64,000 nt of DNA, from positions 310,153 through 374,152 of the forward strand of contig UESW01004418.1 of the NCBI GenBank assembly GCA_900491605.1, in the 5' to 3' direction. Below the pieces are notes generated by a model that saw only the letters and a program-made list of their open reading frames with translations, was not told the origin of the DNA and did not search any database. Source of the stretch: Calamus simplicifolius. Lineage: Eukaryota; Streptophyta; Magnoliopsida; Arecales; Arecaceae. Position 1 is the first letter of the stretch, and the number at the start of each line of letters is the position of its first letter. This document shows, in pieces, positions 54,141 through 64,000 of the stretch. The translations under genes were made by a program, and so were the position numbers.

Positions 54141-55892
54141 ATGGGCTCTTCTCCTCGTTTGGCCGACCCTTGGATAAGGCAACCATGGCGATCATGTGTA
54201 CATTGCTTATCACCAGTGGATTTGACGGGGGCGGGGGGGTTGTTGTCAAAGTTTGGTTGGATGCTCTGCTCTAGTTTCTCGTTTGGCCAACCCTTGGATA
54301 AGGCAACCATGGCGATCATGTGTACATTGCTTGTCACCAGTGGATTTGACGGGGGTGGCGGGGGTTGTTGTCAAAGTTTGTTGGATGCTCTGCTCTAGCT
54401 TCTATCTCTGGGGGTCCTCTTAGCGCTCAAGCTTTCCTCGGTGGATTAGTTGCTCGATCTCCTACCTGTGCTGCCAACACTCCTTGGTATCATGCCATGG
54501 TCGCGATGATATCGACAGTATTTAGTCATGTCTCTTTGGGTTGGATTCCCTTGGAGAGGCTTCAGTCGAGGAAACTGGTGTTCTATCTCCATTAGGGTTT
54601 GGGCCTGAGGCACTGTGAGTGGAGTAAATTGGTTGAACCTCTACACTAGGCTTCTAGAGCGCTGCCTGGGCGATGGAGCCCTTTGGCAGCGGGGGCTTGC
54701 AGGATGAGTTGGTCAGCTTTTATCCGAGCTATTTTTTTCCTTCTTCTTCAGTTGCTTAGCTCGTGTCAACCTTCTGGACCTTCCACCTTGGCATATTTGT
54801 CCTCCAGGGCCATCATGTTAGAGAGACTTCATGGGTAATTCACCTCCAGCGCCAGATAGAAGTCCCTCTCCTTTAATAGTTTGCCTATTAAGGTGGACAT
54901 GGCTACCTCATGGTTGATATGGTCGACCTTCAACATGGCCATATTAAAATGGCCCAAGAAGCTCTTCAAGGACTCCCCTTACTATTCCTTTAGTTCGGAG
55001 AGGAAATCCGACCTTCGCTAATAATGACGGTTACTGACGAACTGGCTAGTGAAGGAGCGGCCAAGTTCATCAAAGGAGGCAATATAATTTGGCTTTAAGG
55101 TGCCGAACCACACTCTGATAGGTTCCCTAAGATTTGAGGGGAAGGAATGGCACAAGATCGCATCTAAGACTCTATGGAGCAGTATTATGGATCGAAAGCT
55201 GCTCAGATGGTCGTTTGAGTTAGTTGTCCTATTGTATGGCTCGATAGTGGGGTGCTTTATGTGCGATGGGACAACTTCATTCATAATCCTCTCGGTGAGG
55301 GGTGAACCTCGTTCCACCCGAGACTTCGGCAAAGACGTATGCTTAACAACGTCCAATTCCAGGTGCATTTTCTAGATCTTTCATTCGAAAACTTTGGCTT
55401 GTGTTGATAGAGGAGCCAGGAAAGGAGATCGATGTCTAAGCGTCAAATCGTGATGAGAGGAGATCGAGACAAGGAGTGGGCTTGGCAAGGCCAGGGGAGG
55501 CCCCTGTCTTCAGCTTTCGATGGAATCGGTTCTATTTTCCTCACCTCAAGGCCAAGTTGTCATGGGGGACTCATGGCTTCAAACTGATTAGGTGGAGGAG
55601 CCATTGGTTGGATCGGTGTGGCCGTTCCAATGGGATGTTGCTGAGTGCCCGTAAGAGGTTGAGAATTGAGCGCATTTGGGGGAAGGACTCCATGGAGTCT
55701 TTACACCAATTGCGTTAAGGCTTGAACTTGCTGGACCGATATGCCAAATTGGTCTTAAGTGACGGGTGCTGCAGGTGGCCATGGAGTAGCGAGTTGGGAT
55801 TGTTGTGAGGATGCCATGTTCTATGAGAGTCTAGGCCCTTGAGAGGCAGGCTAGTCAGAGGCATCTATGATCGCCGTTTTGTGATTCGCCAT
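54141..55892 (-). pseudogene. Tat-2 gag
   Basis: Starts at MANHKTAIIDASD (ATG at 55890-55892). The capsid part reads PLTERIMNEVVPSHIKHPTIEPYNRTTNSNDHLSSF, LCHSFPSNLREPIRVWFGTLKPN and SFDELGRSFTSQFVSNRHY. The C-terminal part contains a tandem duplication of 124 bp (54154 and 54278). Many stops. The plus-strand frames over 54141-54595 are shadows. Confidence 0.85.
54154..54401. repeat. 124-bp tandem duplication in Tat-2 gag
   Basis: CTCGTTTGGCC(G/A)ACCCTTGG starts at 54154 and again at 54278, and both copies end at ATGCTCTGCTCTAG. The copies differ at a few sites. Local slippage or unequal exchange is likely. Confidence 0.9.
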
Positions 55893-55960
55893 TCAGGAAG
55901 ATGTCCTTGTCTTTTTTACCATTTCTCCTAGGATTTCAAGTTTTTAGGGACTTGAGGGCC

Positions 55961-55976
55961 TTTCCTCTAGCGCCAA
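55961..55976 (-). other. Putative primer binding site of Tat-2
   Basis: Read on the minus strand TTGGCGCTAGAGGAAA, two or three bases from the LTR end, matching the Tat-1 site except for two bases. Confidence 0.65.
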
Positions 55977-55978
55977 TA

Positions 55979-56721
55979 TGTTGCTACGGATTTTCGTTCT
56001 CCAACTTGAGGGTGAAGTGGCGGTGCATGTGGGAGTCTAGATGGTGTTCTTTTATTCTCGTGGACCTGCAAAATAGCGCCCTTACATAGGGAATGAGGTA
56101 GATGATCCCTACGGAAGACCCTCCAATGCCCAAGTCAGTAGAAACCTTAGCCATAGATAATGTGGAGAAGGTTTGAAGAGAAGAAAATTCCAAAGAAGTC
56201 TGGAATGTAATGGCGTTCATGAAGGGGTTTTTTCCGTGCATACTTGTGGGGTCCTGGGACCCGATATTTAAAGGCAGCAGAAATGGTATGTTGTTATCTA
56301 TTTTTTTGGGTCCAGTTATAGGATTTAGAGAAGGATAAGGTCGATTTCGATGTATACCTTATCGGAGGGATTTTAGATCTCGCTAATCATGAAGGGGGAG
56401 CTATATCTAACTCTCATTTTGTTTAAAGAGGATTACTTTGGGAAGAAGTTTTGAAACTCCCATAATTTTGATGATCTGATGTCCGAGATATTCGGCATGG
56501 GTGGAAGGTCAGCATAAGGCTCGGTAACCCTGGTTCGGGGATAAAACTCGGCAAAGGAAACCGATGGTCAATCGGCAAAGGTAACCCTGGTTCGATCGAA
56601 GATCGAGTAGCTCAGCGAAGCATCCTTTGGCTTGTAAAGATCGATCGGTCCTAACCTAAATGTAGATTCCATTATCTTTCCACATCAATCAATTTATGTG
56701 AAAACTTTTTATCCCGTATCA
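55979..56721 (-). repeat. 5' LTR of Tat-2
   Basis: 743 bp, TGTTGCTACGG to CCCGTATCA. Partner at 35884-36651. Confidence 0.9.
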
Positions 56722-57017
56722 AACAAAATGGAGGGGAGCACGAAACTTGAGGCTGATGGTGGTATGTGGTCTGACCAACCTCCCATGTGACGCGAGGGAT
56801 CTACAGTGACCTGGCGCTCCTTGGAACATTATAAATCAAGAAATAAACATTAAAAATCAAGAAATAAATTTAAAGAGGAAGCTAAATATCTAAAGCAACA
56901 CAGCAAATAAATAGTAATTTTTTTATTTATTTTTGGACCACGCGGATGATAAGAAAGTGAGATAAGATAAGATAACCGTAGCCGTGCAGAGAAAAGAATA
57001 AAAAAAAAATCATAACG
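56722..57017. other. Host flank downstream of the sulfotransferase relic, no gene
   Basis: Single-copy looking sequence, partly A-rich. Probably the 3' flank of the sulfotransferase gene. The first bases, AACAA, may be the right copy of the Tat-2 target duplication. Confidence 0.5.
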
Positions 57018-57253
57018 CTAGAAGGAGAGACCTGATCCATTCAACTTCTCTTGGAGGATCCGGTTCAGCCTCTCTGCCATGTCACTGCTCAAATGATTCG
57101 TCCAATCCCGTCTTACCTTTTCTGAAGAAGGCTGCCCAGGGGACCGCTATGCCGCCTACCGGTCTGTTGACGCCGCTTTTGTTCACCTCCAAGCTTCTCA
57201 GCTTCTCAAAACTACACAGCGTCAGCACTTCTTCCACCACCCCATCCCTCTTG
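57018..57253 (-). pseudogene. 3' end of a cytosolic sulfotransferase pseudogene
   Basis: These enzymes move a sulfate group from PAPS to small molecules such as flavonoids, brassinosteroids or jasmonates. Minus-strand translation reads VEEVLTLCSFEKLRSLEVNKSG, then VPWAAFFRKGKTG, then, in a shifted frame, WTNHLSSDMAERLNRILQEK and LNGSGLSF with TAG at 57018-57020. This is the C-terminus of plant sulfotransferases (PF00685), including the conserved RKGxxGDW motif of the PAPS site. The Asp codon of that motif is lost at about 57107 together with the frame. Upstream the gene is cut at 57253 by LTR-like sequence, so only about 75 residues remain out of roughly 300. The substrate cannot be inferred. 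Confidence 0.82.
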
Positions 57254-58538
57254 TCACACCCCAGACCTAAATATTGGGCTAGAGTGACAACCCGCCGTAT
57301 GCCGAACACGCAAGGCGTCACTAAATTTTTCATACATAACACTATTATTTATATAACCAAGTCAAATTCATCACTGAATACTAAAAGTTCTAGGTTACAA
57401 ACCCTTACACACCACAATAATAAAGTTTGGGCATCAAGCCCTACACATAAGTAATACTGGGGTTACAACAAAATAATGGGTCTTGTTTTATTTAATAGAA
57501 GCTCCATCACCCTAACAATCCATCTTCAATCTCGTGGCTCTGACAAAATATTGTAAGATTTTTATGAGCTTACACTCAATAAGTAAGCCACGTTATACAG
57601 TAAATCATAGCATAACAATCTATAAGCACATAAATGATTTGCATGCTTAAACGTTCCATGCAATGTAAGTAAACCCACTGTTTATACTCTCAATAGTAGC
57701 CGTAAATGTGACCCACGGCCCTGCAATATCTCAATAGTGTACCAACAAGCATCCCCCTACTGAAAGGGTCTAGATACTAGGGTCACGCCATATCATAATC
57801 CACCAGAACACATACTCTATATGTGTGATGCCACCTCGAACCAAGCAGAACACATCCTCTAGATGTGTGATGCCATAGTAACTCAGAACACATCCTCTAG
57901 ATGCGTGATGCCATCTCGGACCCAAGCAGAACACATCTCTAGACATGTGAATGACATAAACAAGCAGAACACATCCTCTAGACGTGTAGGTGGCATAAAT
58001 CATCAGAACACATCCTCTAGATGTGTGTGTGGTATGACATGATAAAGGAGAACCGCGGCGACACATGACAGCACCTCACAGCATGCACAAACATATCAAT
58101 AACATCTCTTTATTGCATAAACAGTGGATTATACTTACTGAACAATTACATGTAATATATCAAATCAATGTCATAATAACTGCATCTTTCATGCATGGCA
58201 TCCACATATGAAATCATTCTCAATAATAGCATACAAATACTCAAACATGCAATGTAAGTAAACCCAGTGTTTATACCCTCAATGGTAGCTGCAAATGTGA
58301 CCCACGGCCTGCAATATCCCAATAGTGTACCAACAAGTATCCCCCTACTGAAAGGGTCCAGATACCAGGGTCACACCATATCATAATCCACCAGAACACA
58401 TACTTTATATGTGTGATGCCACCTCAACCAAGCAGAACACATCCTCTAGATGTGTGTGTGGCATAAATCATCAGAACACATCCTCTAGATGCGTGTGTGG
58501 TATGACATGATAAAGGAGAACTGCGGCGACACATAACA
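57254..58538 (+). mobile_element. Probable gypsy LTR fragment starting TGTCACACCCC
   Basis: TGTCACACCCCAGACC is a common start of plant gypsy LTRs of the Tekay/Del kind, and the following text (GCCGAACACGCAAGGCGTCAC) is similar to those LTRs. The sequence is non-coding and contains an internal tandem duplication. It is cut at 58538 by the copia-S2 LTR. Neither end of the parent element is visible, so orientation is assumed. Confidence 0.5.
57658..58538 (+). repeat. About 588-bp tandem duplication with AGAACACATCC...GATGTGTG palindromic units
   Basis: CATGCAATGTAAGTAAACCC starts at 57658 and again at 58246 and the copies agree for roughly 290 bp before the second is cut. Inside each copy is a run of short units with ACACATC-CTCTA-GATGTGT, an inverted repeat with seven-base arms: about six units in the first copy, three in the second. 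The frame at 57770-58066 only translates these units. Confidence 0.85.
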
Positions 58539-60267
58539 TGTTGGCCCAGATGGCAACCCAAGAGGGGGGGGGGGGTTAATTGGGTTCTTAAAAATTCAAG
58601 ACTTTTTAGAAGATTTAAACTGATTTGCTCAAGATGTGCAAGTGAGTGAAATTAACTAACAAGCAATACACAAGCAATTAATATAGAGAGATAGAGAGAG
58701 AGCAAATATAGCACGGCAAACACAAGATAATTTTATAGTGGTTCGGTGCAACCAACACCTACGTCCACTCCCAAGATTCACTTGGGTCCACACTATAATC
58801 TCTCTAGATTACAGCCGAGTTGTTTTCCAAGCTCACAACTCAAACTTGTTGTTTTTCCGGGTGAACAACGAACCCAGCTGGTTTTAACTCGGGTTTACCA
58901 GCACAAAACCCTACACGTTGTTTTTCTCGGGCTCACAACTAACCCAACACAAGCACTCCGGCTTGCAACGAGGTATATCAACCTCCACCGATTCAATCCA
59001 CTGATTGAATCAGCAAACAATTAGAATAAAAGTGTTTGGATAATGAAATGCTCCCCTTGAGCAAATATACAAATGAAGTACAAAATAAAGAGTTAGAAAA
59101 GCCTGATAGTATTGCAGATGGTAGTGGCTTTGGCTTTCTTCTTTCTTCTCTTTAACTCCTTTTGAAGTGTTGAATCACGCCTCAGCACGATTCTTGACCG
59201 TTGAAGACTTTGGAGTTGAGATGAAGCTTTTTCTTCTTTTGAAAATCCTCCGATTTGATCTTTGAAACGCTCTTGGATTTTCTTTTGACTTTTGTGGATT
59301 GAAGATCTGGAGCAGACGAAACTTCCTCTTGGATTTCACTCCTTTTGAATCACTCTTCTTTGAGCTTTAAGGATTTTTCCAATATGCTCTGTTTTTCCCT
59401 CTTTTCAAAAGATATTCTTTTCTCTCTTTTTGATTTTCTCTGGGTTATTTTGATTTGAAAAGAGCTTCTCTATTTATAGAATCTGCAAAAATATATCCGT
59501 TAGAGACAAGGAAAAATAGCTGTTATTTAAAAATCTTACCATTGGAGCTGAGTTGGCATCCGTAAAAATCGCGTCCAGATTTGCTGGAGTCAACTCATGC
59601 TTTTCTCGAGTCGGCTCGAGCTCGTCTTACCAAAAATAGAAATGTTTAAAAAGGTTAGGGGTCGACTCGCTAAAAGTGAAGTGTCGACTCCTGAAAGTCG
59701 GGAGTCGACTCGAGAAAGACTTGGGGTCGACTCGCGAAGTGCTCAGAAAAACACTCTTCTGGTGTCTGAGCGGAGTCGACTCGCACAATCCAGGAGTCGG
59801 CTTGACAAAATCAGGGGTCGACTCGACAATTTCATGGGTCGACTCGACACAGATGCACATTTCTGTACACTGAGCGGAGTCGACTCTGAAACTCAGGAGT
59901 CGGCTCCGGAACGTATCAAAAATCAAAAACTTTTCTGATTGACATTAAAATCGTTCCAGATTCATTTTAATTCAATGTTTTGACATGGAATCAATAAAAT
60001 TAACATTTAGAATTGATTCATGAACTAATCCAAAACTTATTGATTAAAACATGAATTATAACATTTCTTTTTGAAGGTTTGAATATTAAGCTTAAAGTCA
60101 CTTTCAAAATTGATTAAAGTTAAACTTGAGCATTCATATTGATTGTTCAAAATAAATTTGTTGCTCATTTACATACATCATTACATCCTTTAATAAACTC
60201 AATGGTTTTTAGTAATCATCAAAATCAAAAGGATTGGATCATATAATTTTTCTATAATCTTCCAACA
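58539..60267 (-). repeat. 3' LTR of copia-S2
   Basis: 1729 bp, TGTTGGCCCAGATGGC to TCTTCCAACA on the plus strand. It shares with the copia-S1 LTR the inner phrases GTGGTTCGGTG, ACCTACGTCCACTCCC and CAACCCAAGAGGGGGG (minus-strand equivalents in S1). The flank TAACA at 58534-58538 would be one copy of the target duplication; the other is outside the window. Confidence 0.92.
59585..59915 (-). repeat. GTCGAC motif cluster in the copia-S2 LTR
   Basis: At least ten copies of GGAGTCGACTCG, GGGGTCGACTCG or GGAGTCGGCT, many being the palindrome GAGTCGACTC. The position inside the LTR corresponds to the cluster in copia-S1 LTRs. Confidence 0.88.
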
Positions 60268-60281
60268 ATCTCCCCCTTTTT
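60268..60281 (-). other. Polypurine tract of copia-S2
   Basis: Read on the minus strand AAAAAGGGGGAGAT abuts the LTR, almost identical to copia-S1. Confidence 0.92.
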
Positions 60282-60641
60282 GATGATGACAAAAATATTG
60301 AGTTTGTTCATGATTGATTAGTGAATGTATTTTGTTTTCATAGTTAGGCTTAGGCTCCCCCTTAATGAAGTAGCTCCCCCTATGAAACTTAATTAAATAT
60401 CTCATTGTTTATCTCATTTTATCACAATCATAGAACTATAAAATTCTTCCCCTTTTTTGTTATCAACAAAAAGATAGAGAATCATAAACATTCATTCAAA
60501 TTTCATTCATTCATTAAAATAGGGAAATAGAGAATTCATTTCATTCAAAGGTCTAATACATCAAAGAGTTCAATACATTGACTTCAAAATGAAAGCATAA
60601 TTAAAACTTCATTACAAAACAAGGATTGAAACTCTAGTAAC
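60282..60641 (-). other. Non-coding 3' region of copia-S2
   Basis: AT-rich with further purine tracts when read on the minus strand (AAGGGGGAGCC at 60355-60365, AGGGGGAGCT at 60374-60383, AAAAAAGGGGAAG at 60448-60460). No gene. Confidence 0.6.
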
Positions 60642-62037
60642 TCAAAAATGAGTTCTTACAATTCTAGTTAGATGATCGACTATATTTTTCATTCCTTCAG
60701 ATTGAATTTTAACATAATCCTTGAGTTTTTCATCAACAAAGGTGCACGCACTCTGAATTTTGTCTTGAAGCTCTGCGTTGCTCTTTGCATATGTCTCTCC
60801 ATCTCCACATATATCCTTAAGTTCTTCAAAAATATTCTTGAGATCACCACTTAAGGATGCCGATGAAGAGCCGAGAGTGGACTCAATCTTTGAAATACGA
60901 TCATCAAGAGAATACAGAGTCTCTCTCAAATGCATAAATTTATTCTCAAAATCAGTTTTAAGCTTATCAGATTGATCTTTAAGTAAGGCTTTGATTTGCA
61001 TAATTTGTTGATCTGAAAAACTAGTAGAAGATGAAGTTTGAACAATAGTTGGAACTGGGGCTGGAGCAGAGGCAGAAATCAAAGGGCTCGGAGGTGCAGG
61101 CGAATGATGTCTAACAGAGGGTCCTGCAGTCTCAGTATCTGTAGCTCTATCTTCTGTCACTCCTTTCCTTTCCCATCTACCATTCTTTTTGATAAACCCC
61201 ATCCGATGAATTGTTGCTAGACTATAAAAATCAGTGTGTCTTAGATTCTTCATAGGTTCATTATCAGAAATCACCACACCTTGGCTTCGAAAAATCATAG
61301 TAAGGATCATCCCATAAGGCAGACTCGATTTCCTTTTCCCTCCACAATCTGCTATGTACCACAAAATCATGCTGGGAAGATTGATAGGCTTGCCTGTCAC
61401 TATGGCGTCCATTACAAAGACATCTCTCTCGAGACATAGTCAAATCTACCAGTTTTAGGAAAGAGAATCCTACTGCAGATATTGTGTAGTAATCTCAACT
61501 CTAAAGAAAGCTGATTAGCAAATACCTCTTCAAATCCAACCACATCCTTGTTTAATAATCTTGATAAAGCTGGGGCGCGGTCATCAGAAGAAAAGGTAGA
61601 AGTGCCAGACAAGGGTAAATTCAACAATCTAGACAAAATCTCTGCGGTAACAGATAGTCTGACTCCTCTTACATTGCTAATAAGCCCATGGTCTCCTCTT
61701 GACAGATTCTTGTAAAATTCTTTAACCAAAGAGGGATAGGTCGGGCACTCTAGAGAACAAATTTTCTCCCAACCCATCTCGATAAGCTGTCTCCCAACTA
61801 GAAAGCCCTCATTTTCAAATAATTCAAAATCCACCTTCCTACCAGTGGTGATCCTATCCGCTAGACGATCTACCTGGAAGACGAGGCAGCTGGAGTAGCA
61901 GTCGGAGTAGAAGCAGATGAGGTGGAGTCCGTGCTCGGAGAAGGTTCACGCACGGGACGCTTAACCGTCTTCTTCACGGAGCGCTTCCTCTTGATTCCAC
62001 CCGCCACAACGCTAGATCCTCTAGTTTTAGGTGCCAT
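60642..62037 (-). pseudogene. copia-S2 extra gene between pol and 3' LTR
   Basis: Starts at ATG 62035-62037 with MAPKTRGSSVVAGGIKRKRS then VKKTVKRPVREPSPS, a basic cluster that looks like a bipartite nuclear localisation signal, and a Ser/Thr/Ala-rich stretch. After a frame change near 61865 the globular part follows (VDRLADRITTGRKVDFELFE to FPKTGRFDY), with a second break near 61412. Next is MDAIVTGKPINLPSMILWYI, LPYGMILTMIFRSQG, the linker PAPPSPLISASAPAPVP, and a coiled-coil-like tail with LYSLDDRISKIESTLGSS and LSGDLKNIFEELKDICGDGE, ending RIVRTHF and TAA or TGA at 60642. The length and order equal those of copia-S1. Two breaks only. No membrane segment. Confidence 0.85.
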
Positions 62038-62109
62038 TTGATGATTGGAGGTGATAATCAGGGATTATTGGAAGTTTGGAAGGTTTGGAATGAACGTGGA
62101 GAGAGTATT

Positions 62110-62330
62110 TTGCCGATTGGGTCGAATAGAATGAGCGACGAGTCGACTCTGCCCTAGATAAATCAACTTGGGACCACCTCGAGTCGGCTCGCGCAAACCC
62201 AAGTGTCGACTCGGCACAGACACAGAAAGGCCGTCCCGACATGGAGTCGACTCGCGCCTAAGAGGGGTCGACCCGAGAGTTTCAGTTGAAACCGACTCCG
62301 ATACGCATCGAGTCGGCTCCGAGACCATTT
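62110..62330 (-). promoter_or_regulatory. GTCGAC motif cluster upstream of the copia-S2 extra gene (putative regulatory)
   Basis: Seven motif copies (GAGTCGACTC, GAGTCGGCTCG, GTGTCGACTCG, GGGTCGACCCG and others) in about 220 bp, starting some 75 bp upstream of the ATG at 62037. Same arrangement as at 13706-13912 in copia-S1. Function is inferred. Confidence 0.6.
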
Positions 62331-62499
62331 CAGACCAAAATCATGAAATTTCTGAAATGTGTCCGGAATATGATCATAAAAATTGATAAATAATCATTGG
62401 ATATGAGTGAATCAATTAGATATGAGTTCTAGATAAGATTTCCTTAAGGATTGAGGATTTGAAAGAATTTTAGATAAAATTTCCTTAGGGGTTTCAAAT
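62331..62499 (-). other. Spacer between pol stop and motif cluster
   Basis: AT-rich with a repeated phrase (TAGATAAGATTTCCTTAAGG and TAGATAAAATTTCCTTAGGG). No gene. Confidence 0.5.
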
Positions 62500-64000
62500 T
62501 CATTCTAAAGGATCACAAATACCTAACTCTCCTCTAAGATAACAGAATCTCTCTTCATTTAAAGGTTTAGTGAATATGTCAGCTAATTGTTCTTCAGTGT
62601 TAACATAATCAAGACATATTTCATTATTTGCTACATGTTCTCTTATAAAATGATATCTGATTTCTATGTGTTTAGTTCTTGAATGTTGAATTGGATTCTT
62701 TGTTAGATTAATTGCACTAGTGTTATCACATCTTATGGGTGTTTTATCAAGCGTGATACCATAGTCTTCAAGTTGTCGCTTAATCCATAGGATTTGCGCA
62801 CAGCAACTTCCAGCTGCTACATATTCAGCTTCAGTAGTTGATAATGCAACTGAATTTTGCTTTTTGCTAAACCATGTGATTAAGTTACTTCCTAAGAAAT
62901 GGCATGCACCACTTGTGCTTTTTCTATCTAGTTTACATCCAGCATAATCAGAATCTGAATATGCAATTAGATTTAATGTGGAGTCTCTAGAATACCATAA
63001 ACCTACATTTTTGTTCCACTTACATATCTTAGTATTCTTTTAACAGCTATTAAATGTGATTCTTTAGGTTCAGATTGAAATCTAGCACATAAACATACTG
63101 AAAACATAATGTCTGGTCTACTTGCTGTTAAATAAAGAAGGGATCCGATTATACCTCGATAATACTTTTGATCAACCTTTTTACCTTCTTCATCTTTGTC
63201 CAGCTTGCATGAAGGACTCATTGGAGTTCCGAGGGGTTTCATTGATTCCATACCAAACTTTTTGAGTAGTTCTCTTGTGTATTTTGTTTGGTTGATGAAG
63301 ATTCCCTCTTTGCTTTGTTTGATCTGGAGTCCAAGGAAGAAGTTGAGTTCTCCCATCATGCTCATCTCGAATTCTCCCTGCATCAACTTTGCAAATTCTT
63401 GACAAAGAGAATCGTTAGTAGCACCAAAAATAATGTCATCTACGTATATTTGTACTACAAGTAAATCTTTACTTTTTCTTTTCAAAAACAAGTTTTATCA
63501 ACATTTCCTCTTGTAAAATCATTTTCTATTAAGAATTTACTTAACCTATCATACCAAGCTCTAGGTGCTTGTTTCAAACCATATAAAGCTTTGTGCAATT
63601 TAAAAACGTGATTTGAAAACTCGTGATCTTCAAAACCTGGTGGTTGTTCTACATAAACTTCTTCATTAATAAATCCATTTAAAAATGCGCTTTTTACATC
63701 CATTTGAAAAAGTTAAAATTCATATGACATGCAAATGCAAGTAATAGCCTAATGGCTTCTAATCTAGCAACTGGTGCAAAGGTTTCATCAAAATCAATAC
63801 CTTCCTCTTGATTATATCCTTTAGCAACCAATCTAGCTTTGTTTCTAATTACTATGCCATTTTCATCTAGTTTATTTCTAAAAACCCATTTTGATCCTAT
63901 TACTGAATGATTTTTAGGTCTTTCAACTAAAGTCCAAACATTATTTCTTGTAAATTGATTTAGTTCTTCTTGCATTGCTAACATCCAATTATTATCTTTT
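62500..64000 (-). pseudogene. copia-S2 reverse transcriptase and RNase H (continues beyond the window)
   Basis: From the right edge on the minus strand: MLAMQEELNQFTRNNVWTLVE, GSKWVFRNKLDENGIVIRNK, ARLVAKGYNQEEGIDFDETF, then MDVKSAFLNGFINEEVYVEQ, LYGLKQAPRAWYDRLSKFL and IYVDDIIFGATNDSLCQEF with YVDD near 63440. The thumb GELNFFLGLQIKQSKEGIFI and RPDIMFSVCLCARFQSEPK follow. RNase H continues in another frame after 63003, ending GELGICDPLE with TGA at 62500-62502. Breaks are near 63703, 63485 and 63010. It is closely related to copia-S1 pol and less damaged. Confidence 0.93.

Larger units (their letters stand above)
35884..56721 (-). mobile_element. Ty3/gypsy Tat-type retrotransposon Tat-2, full length but decayed, split by an Athila element
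   Basis: Two LTRs, 35884-36651 and 55979-56721, start TGTTGCTACGG and end TATCCCG(C/T)ATCA. On the minus strand: LTR, primer site, gag, protease, RT, RNase H, remnant second RNase H, integrase, tandem palindromic repeats, then an extra gene in antisense (plus strand), polypurine-like GGGAGTGGAGGGGCAAG and 3' LTR. The flanking bases are AGCAG on the left and AACAA on the right, which may be a target duplication altered by two G-to-A changes. Athila sits inside the extra gene. Confidence 0.9.
58539..64000 (-). mobile_element. Ty1/copia retrotransposon copia-S2, SIRE-like, 3' part
   Basis: On the minus strand: RT and RNase H (62500-64000), motif cluster, extra gene (60642-62037), polypurine tract and 3' LTR (58539-60267). 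The LTR, pol and extra gene are related to those of copia-S1, but clearly diverged, so it is a separate insertion or subfamily. The 5' part lies right of the window. Confidence 0.92.

Noticed and set aside
57770..58066. 98-codon Cys-rich frame as a secreted peptide gene
   Set aside because: It translates the repeated ACACATCCTCTAGATGTGT units and does not start after a promoter-like region.

Overview
The window is nuclear DNA from a flowering plant. It consists almost entirely of nested transposable elements, with LTR retrotransposons of the Ty1/copia and Ty3/gypsy superfamilies and one CACTA DNA transposon. The only trace of an ordinary host gene is the 3' end of a cytosolic sulfotransferase pseudogene at 57018-57253. 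I saw no rRNA gene, tRNA gene, CRISPR array or intact cellular gene. The species cannot be fixed from sequence alone. The element mix fits a large angiosperm genome, and a monocot is a guess.

Layout. (1) 1-2110 is the 3' end and 3' LTR of a plus-strand copia element, copia-A. (2) 2111-20754 is a minus-strand Ty3/gypsy element of the Tat type (Tat-1), with its 5' LTR at 19854-20754. Its pol is split by a plus-strand, SIRE-like copia (copia-S1, 7179-17569) flanked by a perfect AAGTG duplication. (3) 20755-35602 is an old minus-strand copia (copia-B), cut on its left by Tat-1. Its gag is split by a CACTA transposon at 23866-33379. (4) 35603-35883 and 56722-57253 are the two sides of an old host locus holding the sulfotransferase relic, separated by a second Tat element (Tat-2, 35884-56721). 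(5) Tat-2 is split by an Athila-type gypsy element at 39085-48582 with a perfect ATGCC duplication. (6) 57254-58538 looks like part of a gypsy LTR that begins TGTCACACCCC. (7) 58539-64000 is the 3' part of a second SIRE-like copia (copia-S2) on the minus strand, running off the window.

How the parts work. Each retroelement follows the usual plan of LTR, primer binding site, gag, protease, polymerase domains, polypurine tract and LTR. Domain order is integrase before reverse transcriptase in copia and after it in gypsy. Almost every frame is broken by stops and small indels, so these are decayed copies. In the Tat elements several stops are plain CAG-to-TAG or TGG-to-stop changes, as expected from deamination of methylated cytosine.

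The most interesting material is what the elements carry besides gag and pol. Both SIRE-like copia elements carry a related extra gene of about 460 codons between pol and the 3' LTR. It starts with a basic N-terminus and ends in a likely coiled coil, with no sign of an envelope protein. Just upstream of it, and again inside the LTRs, lie clusters of a GTCGAC/GCCGAC-centred motif. Tat-2 carries an antisense, apparently spliced extra gene. Both Tat elements have tandem arrays of short palindromes between integrase and the antisense gene. The CACTA element has lost its transposase core and carries a triplicated unit that reads like a captured exon.
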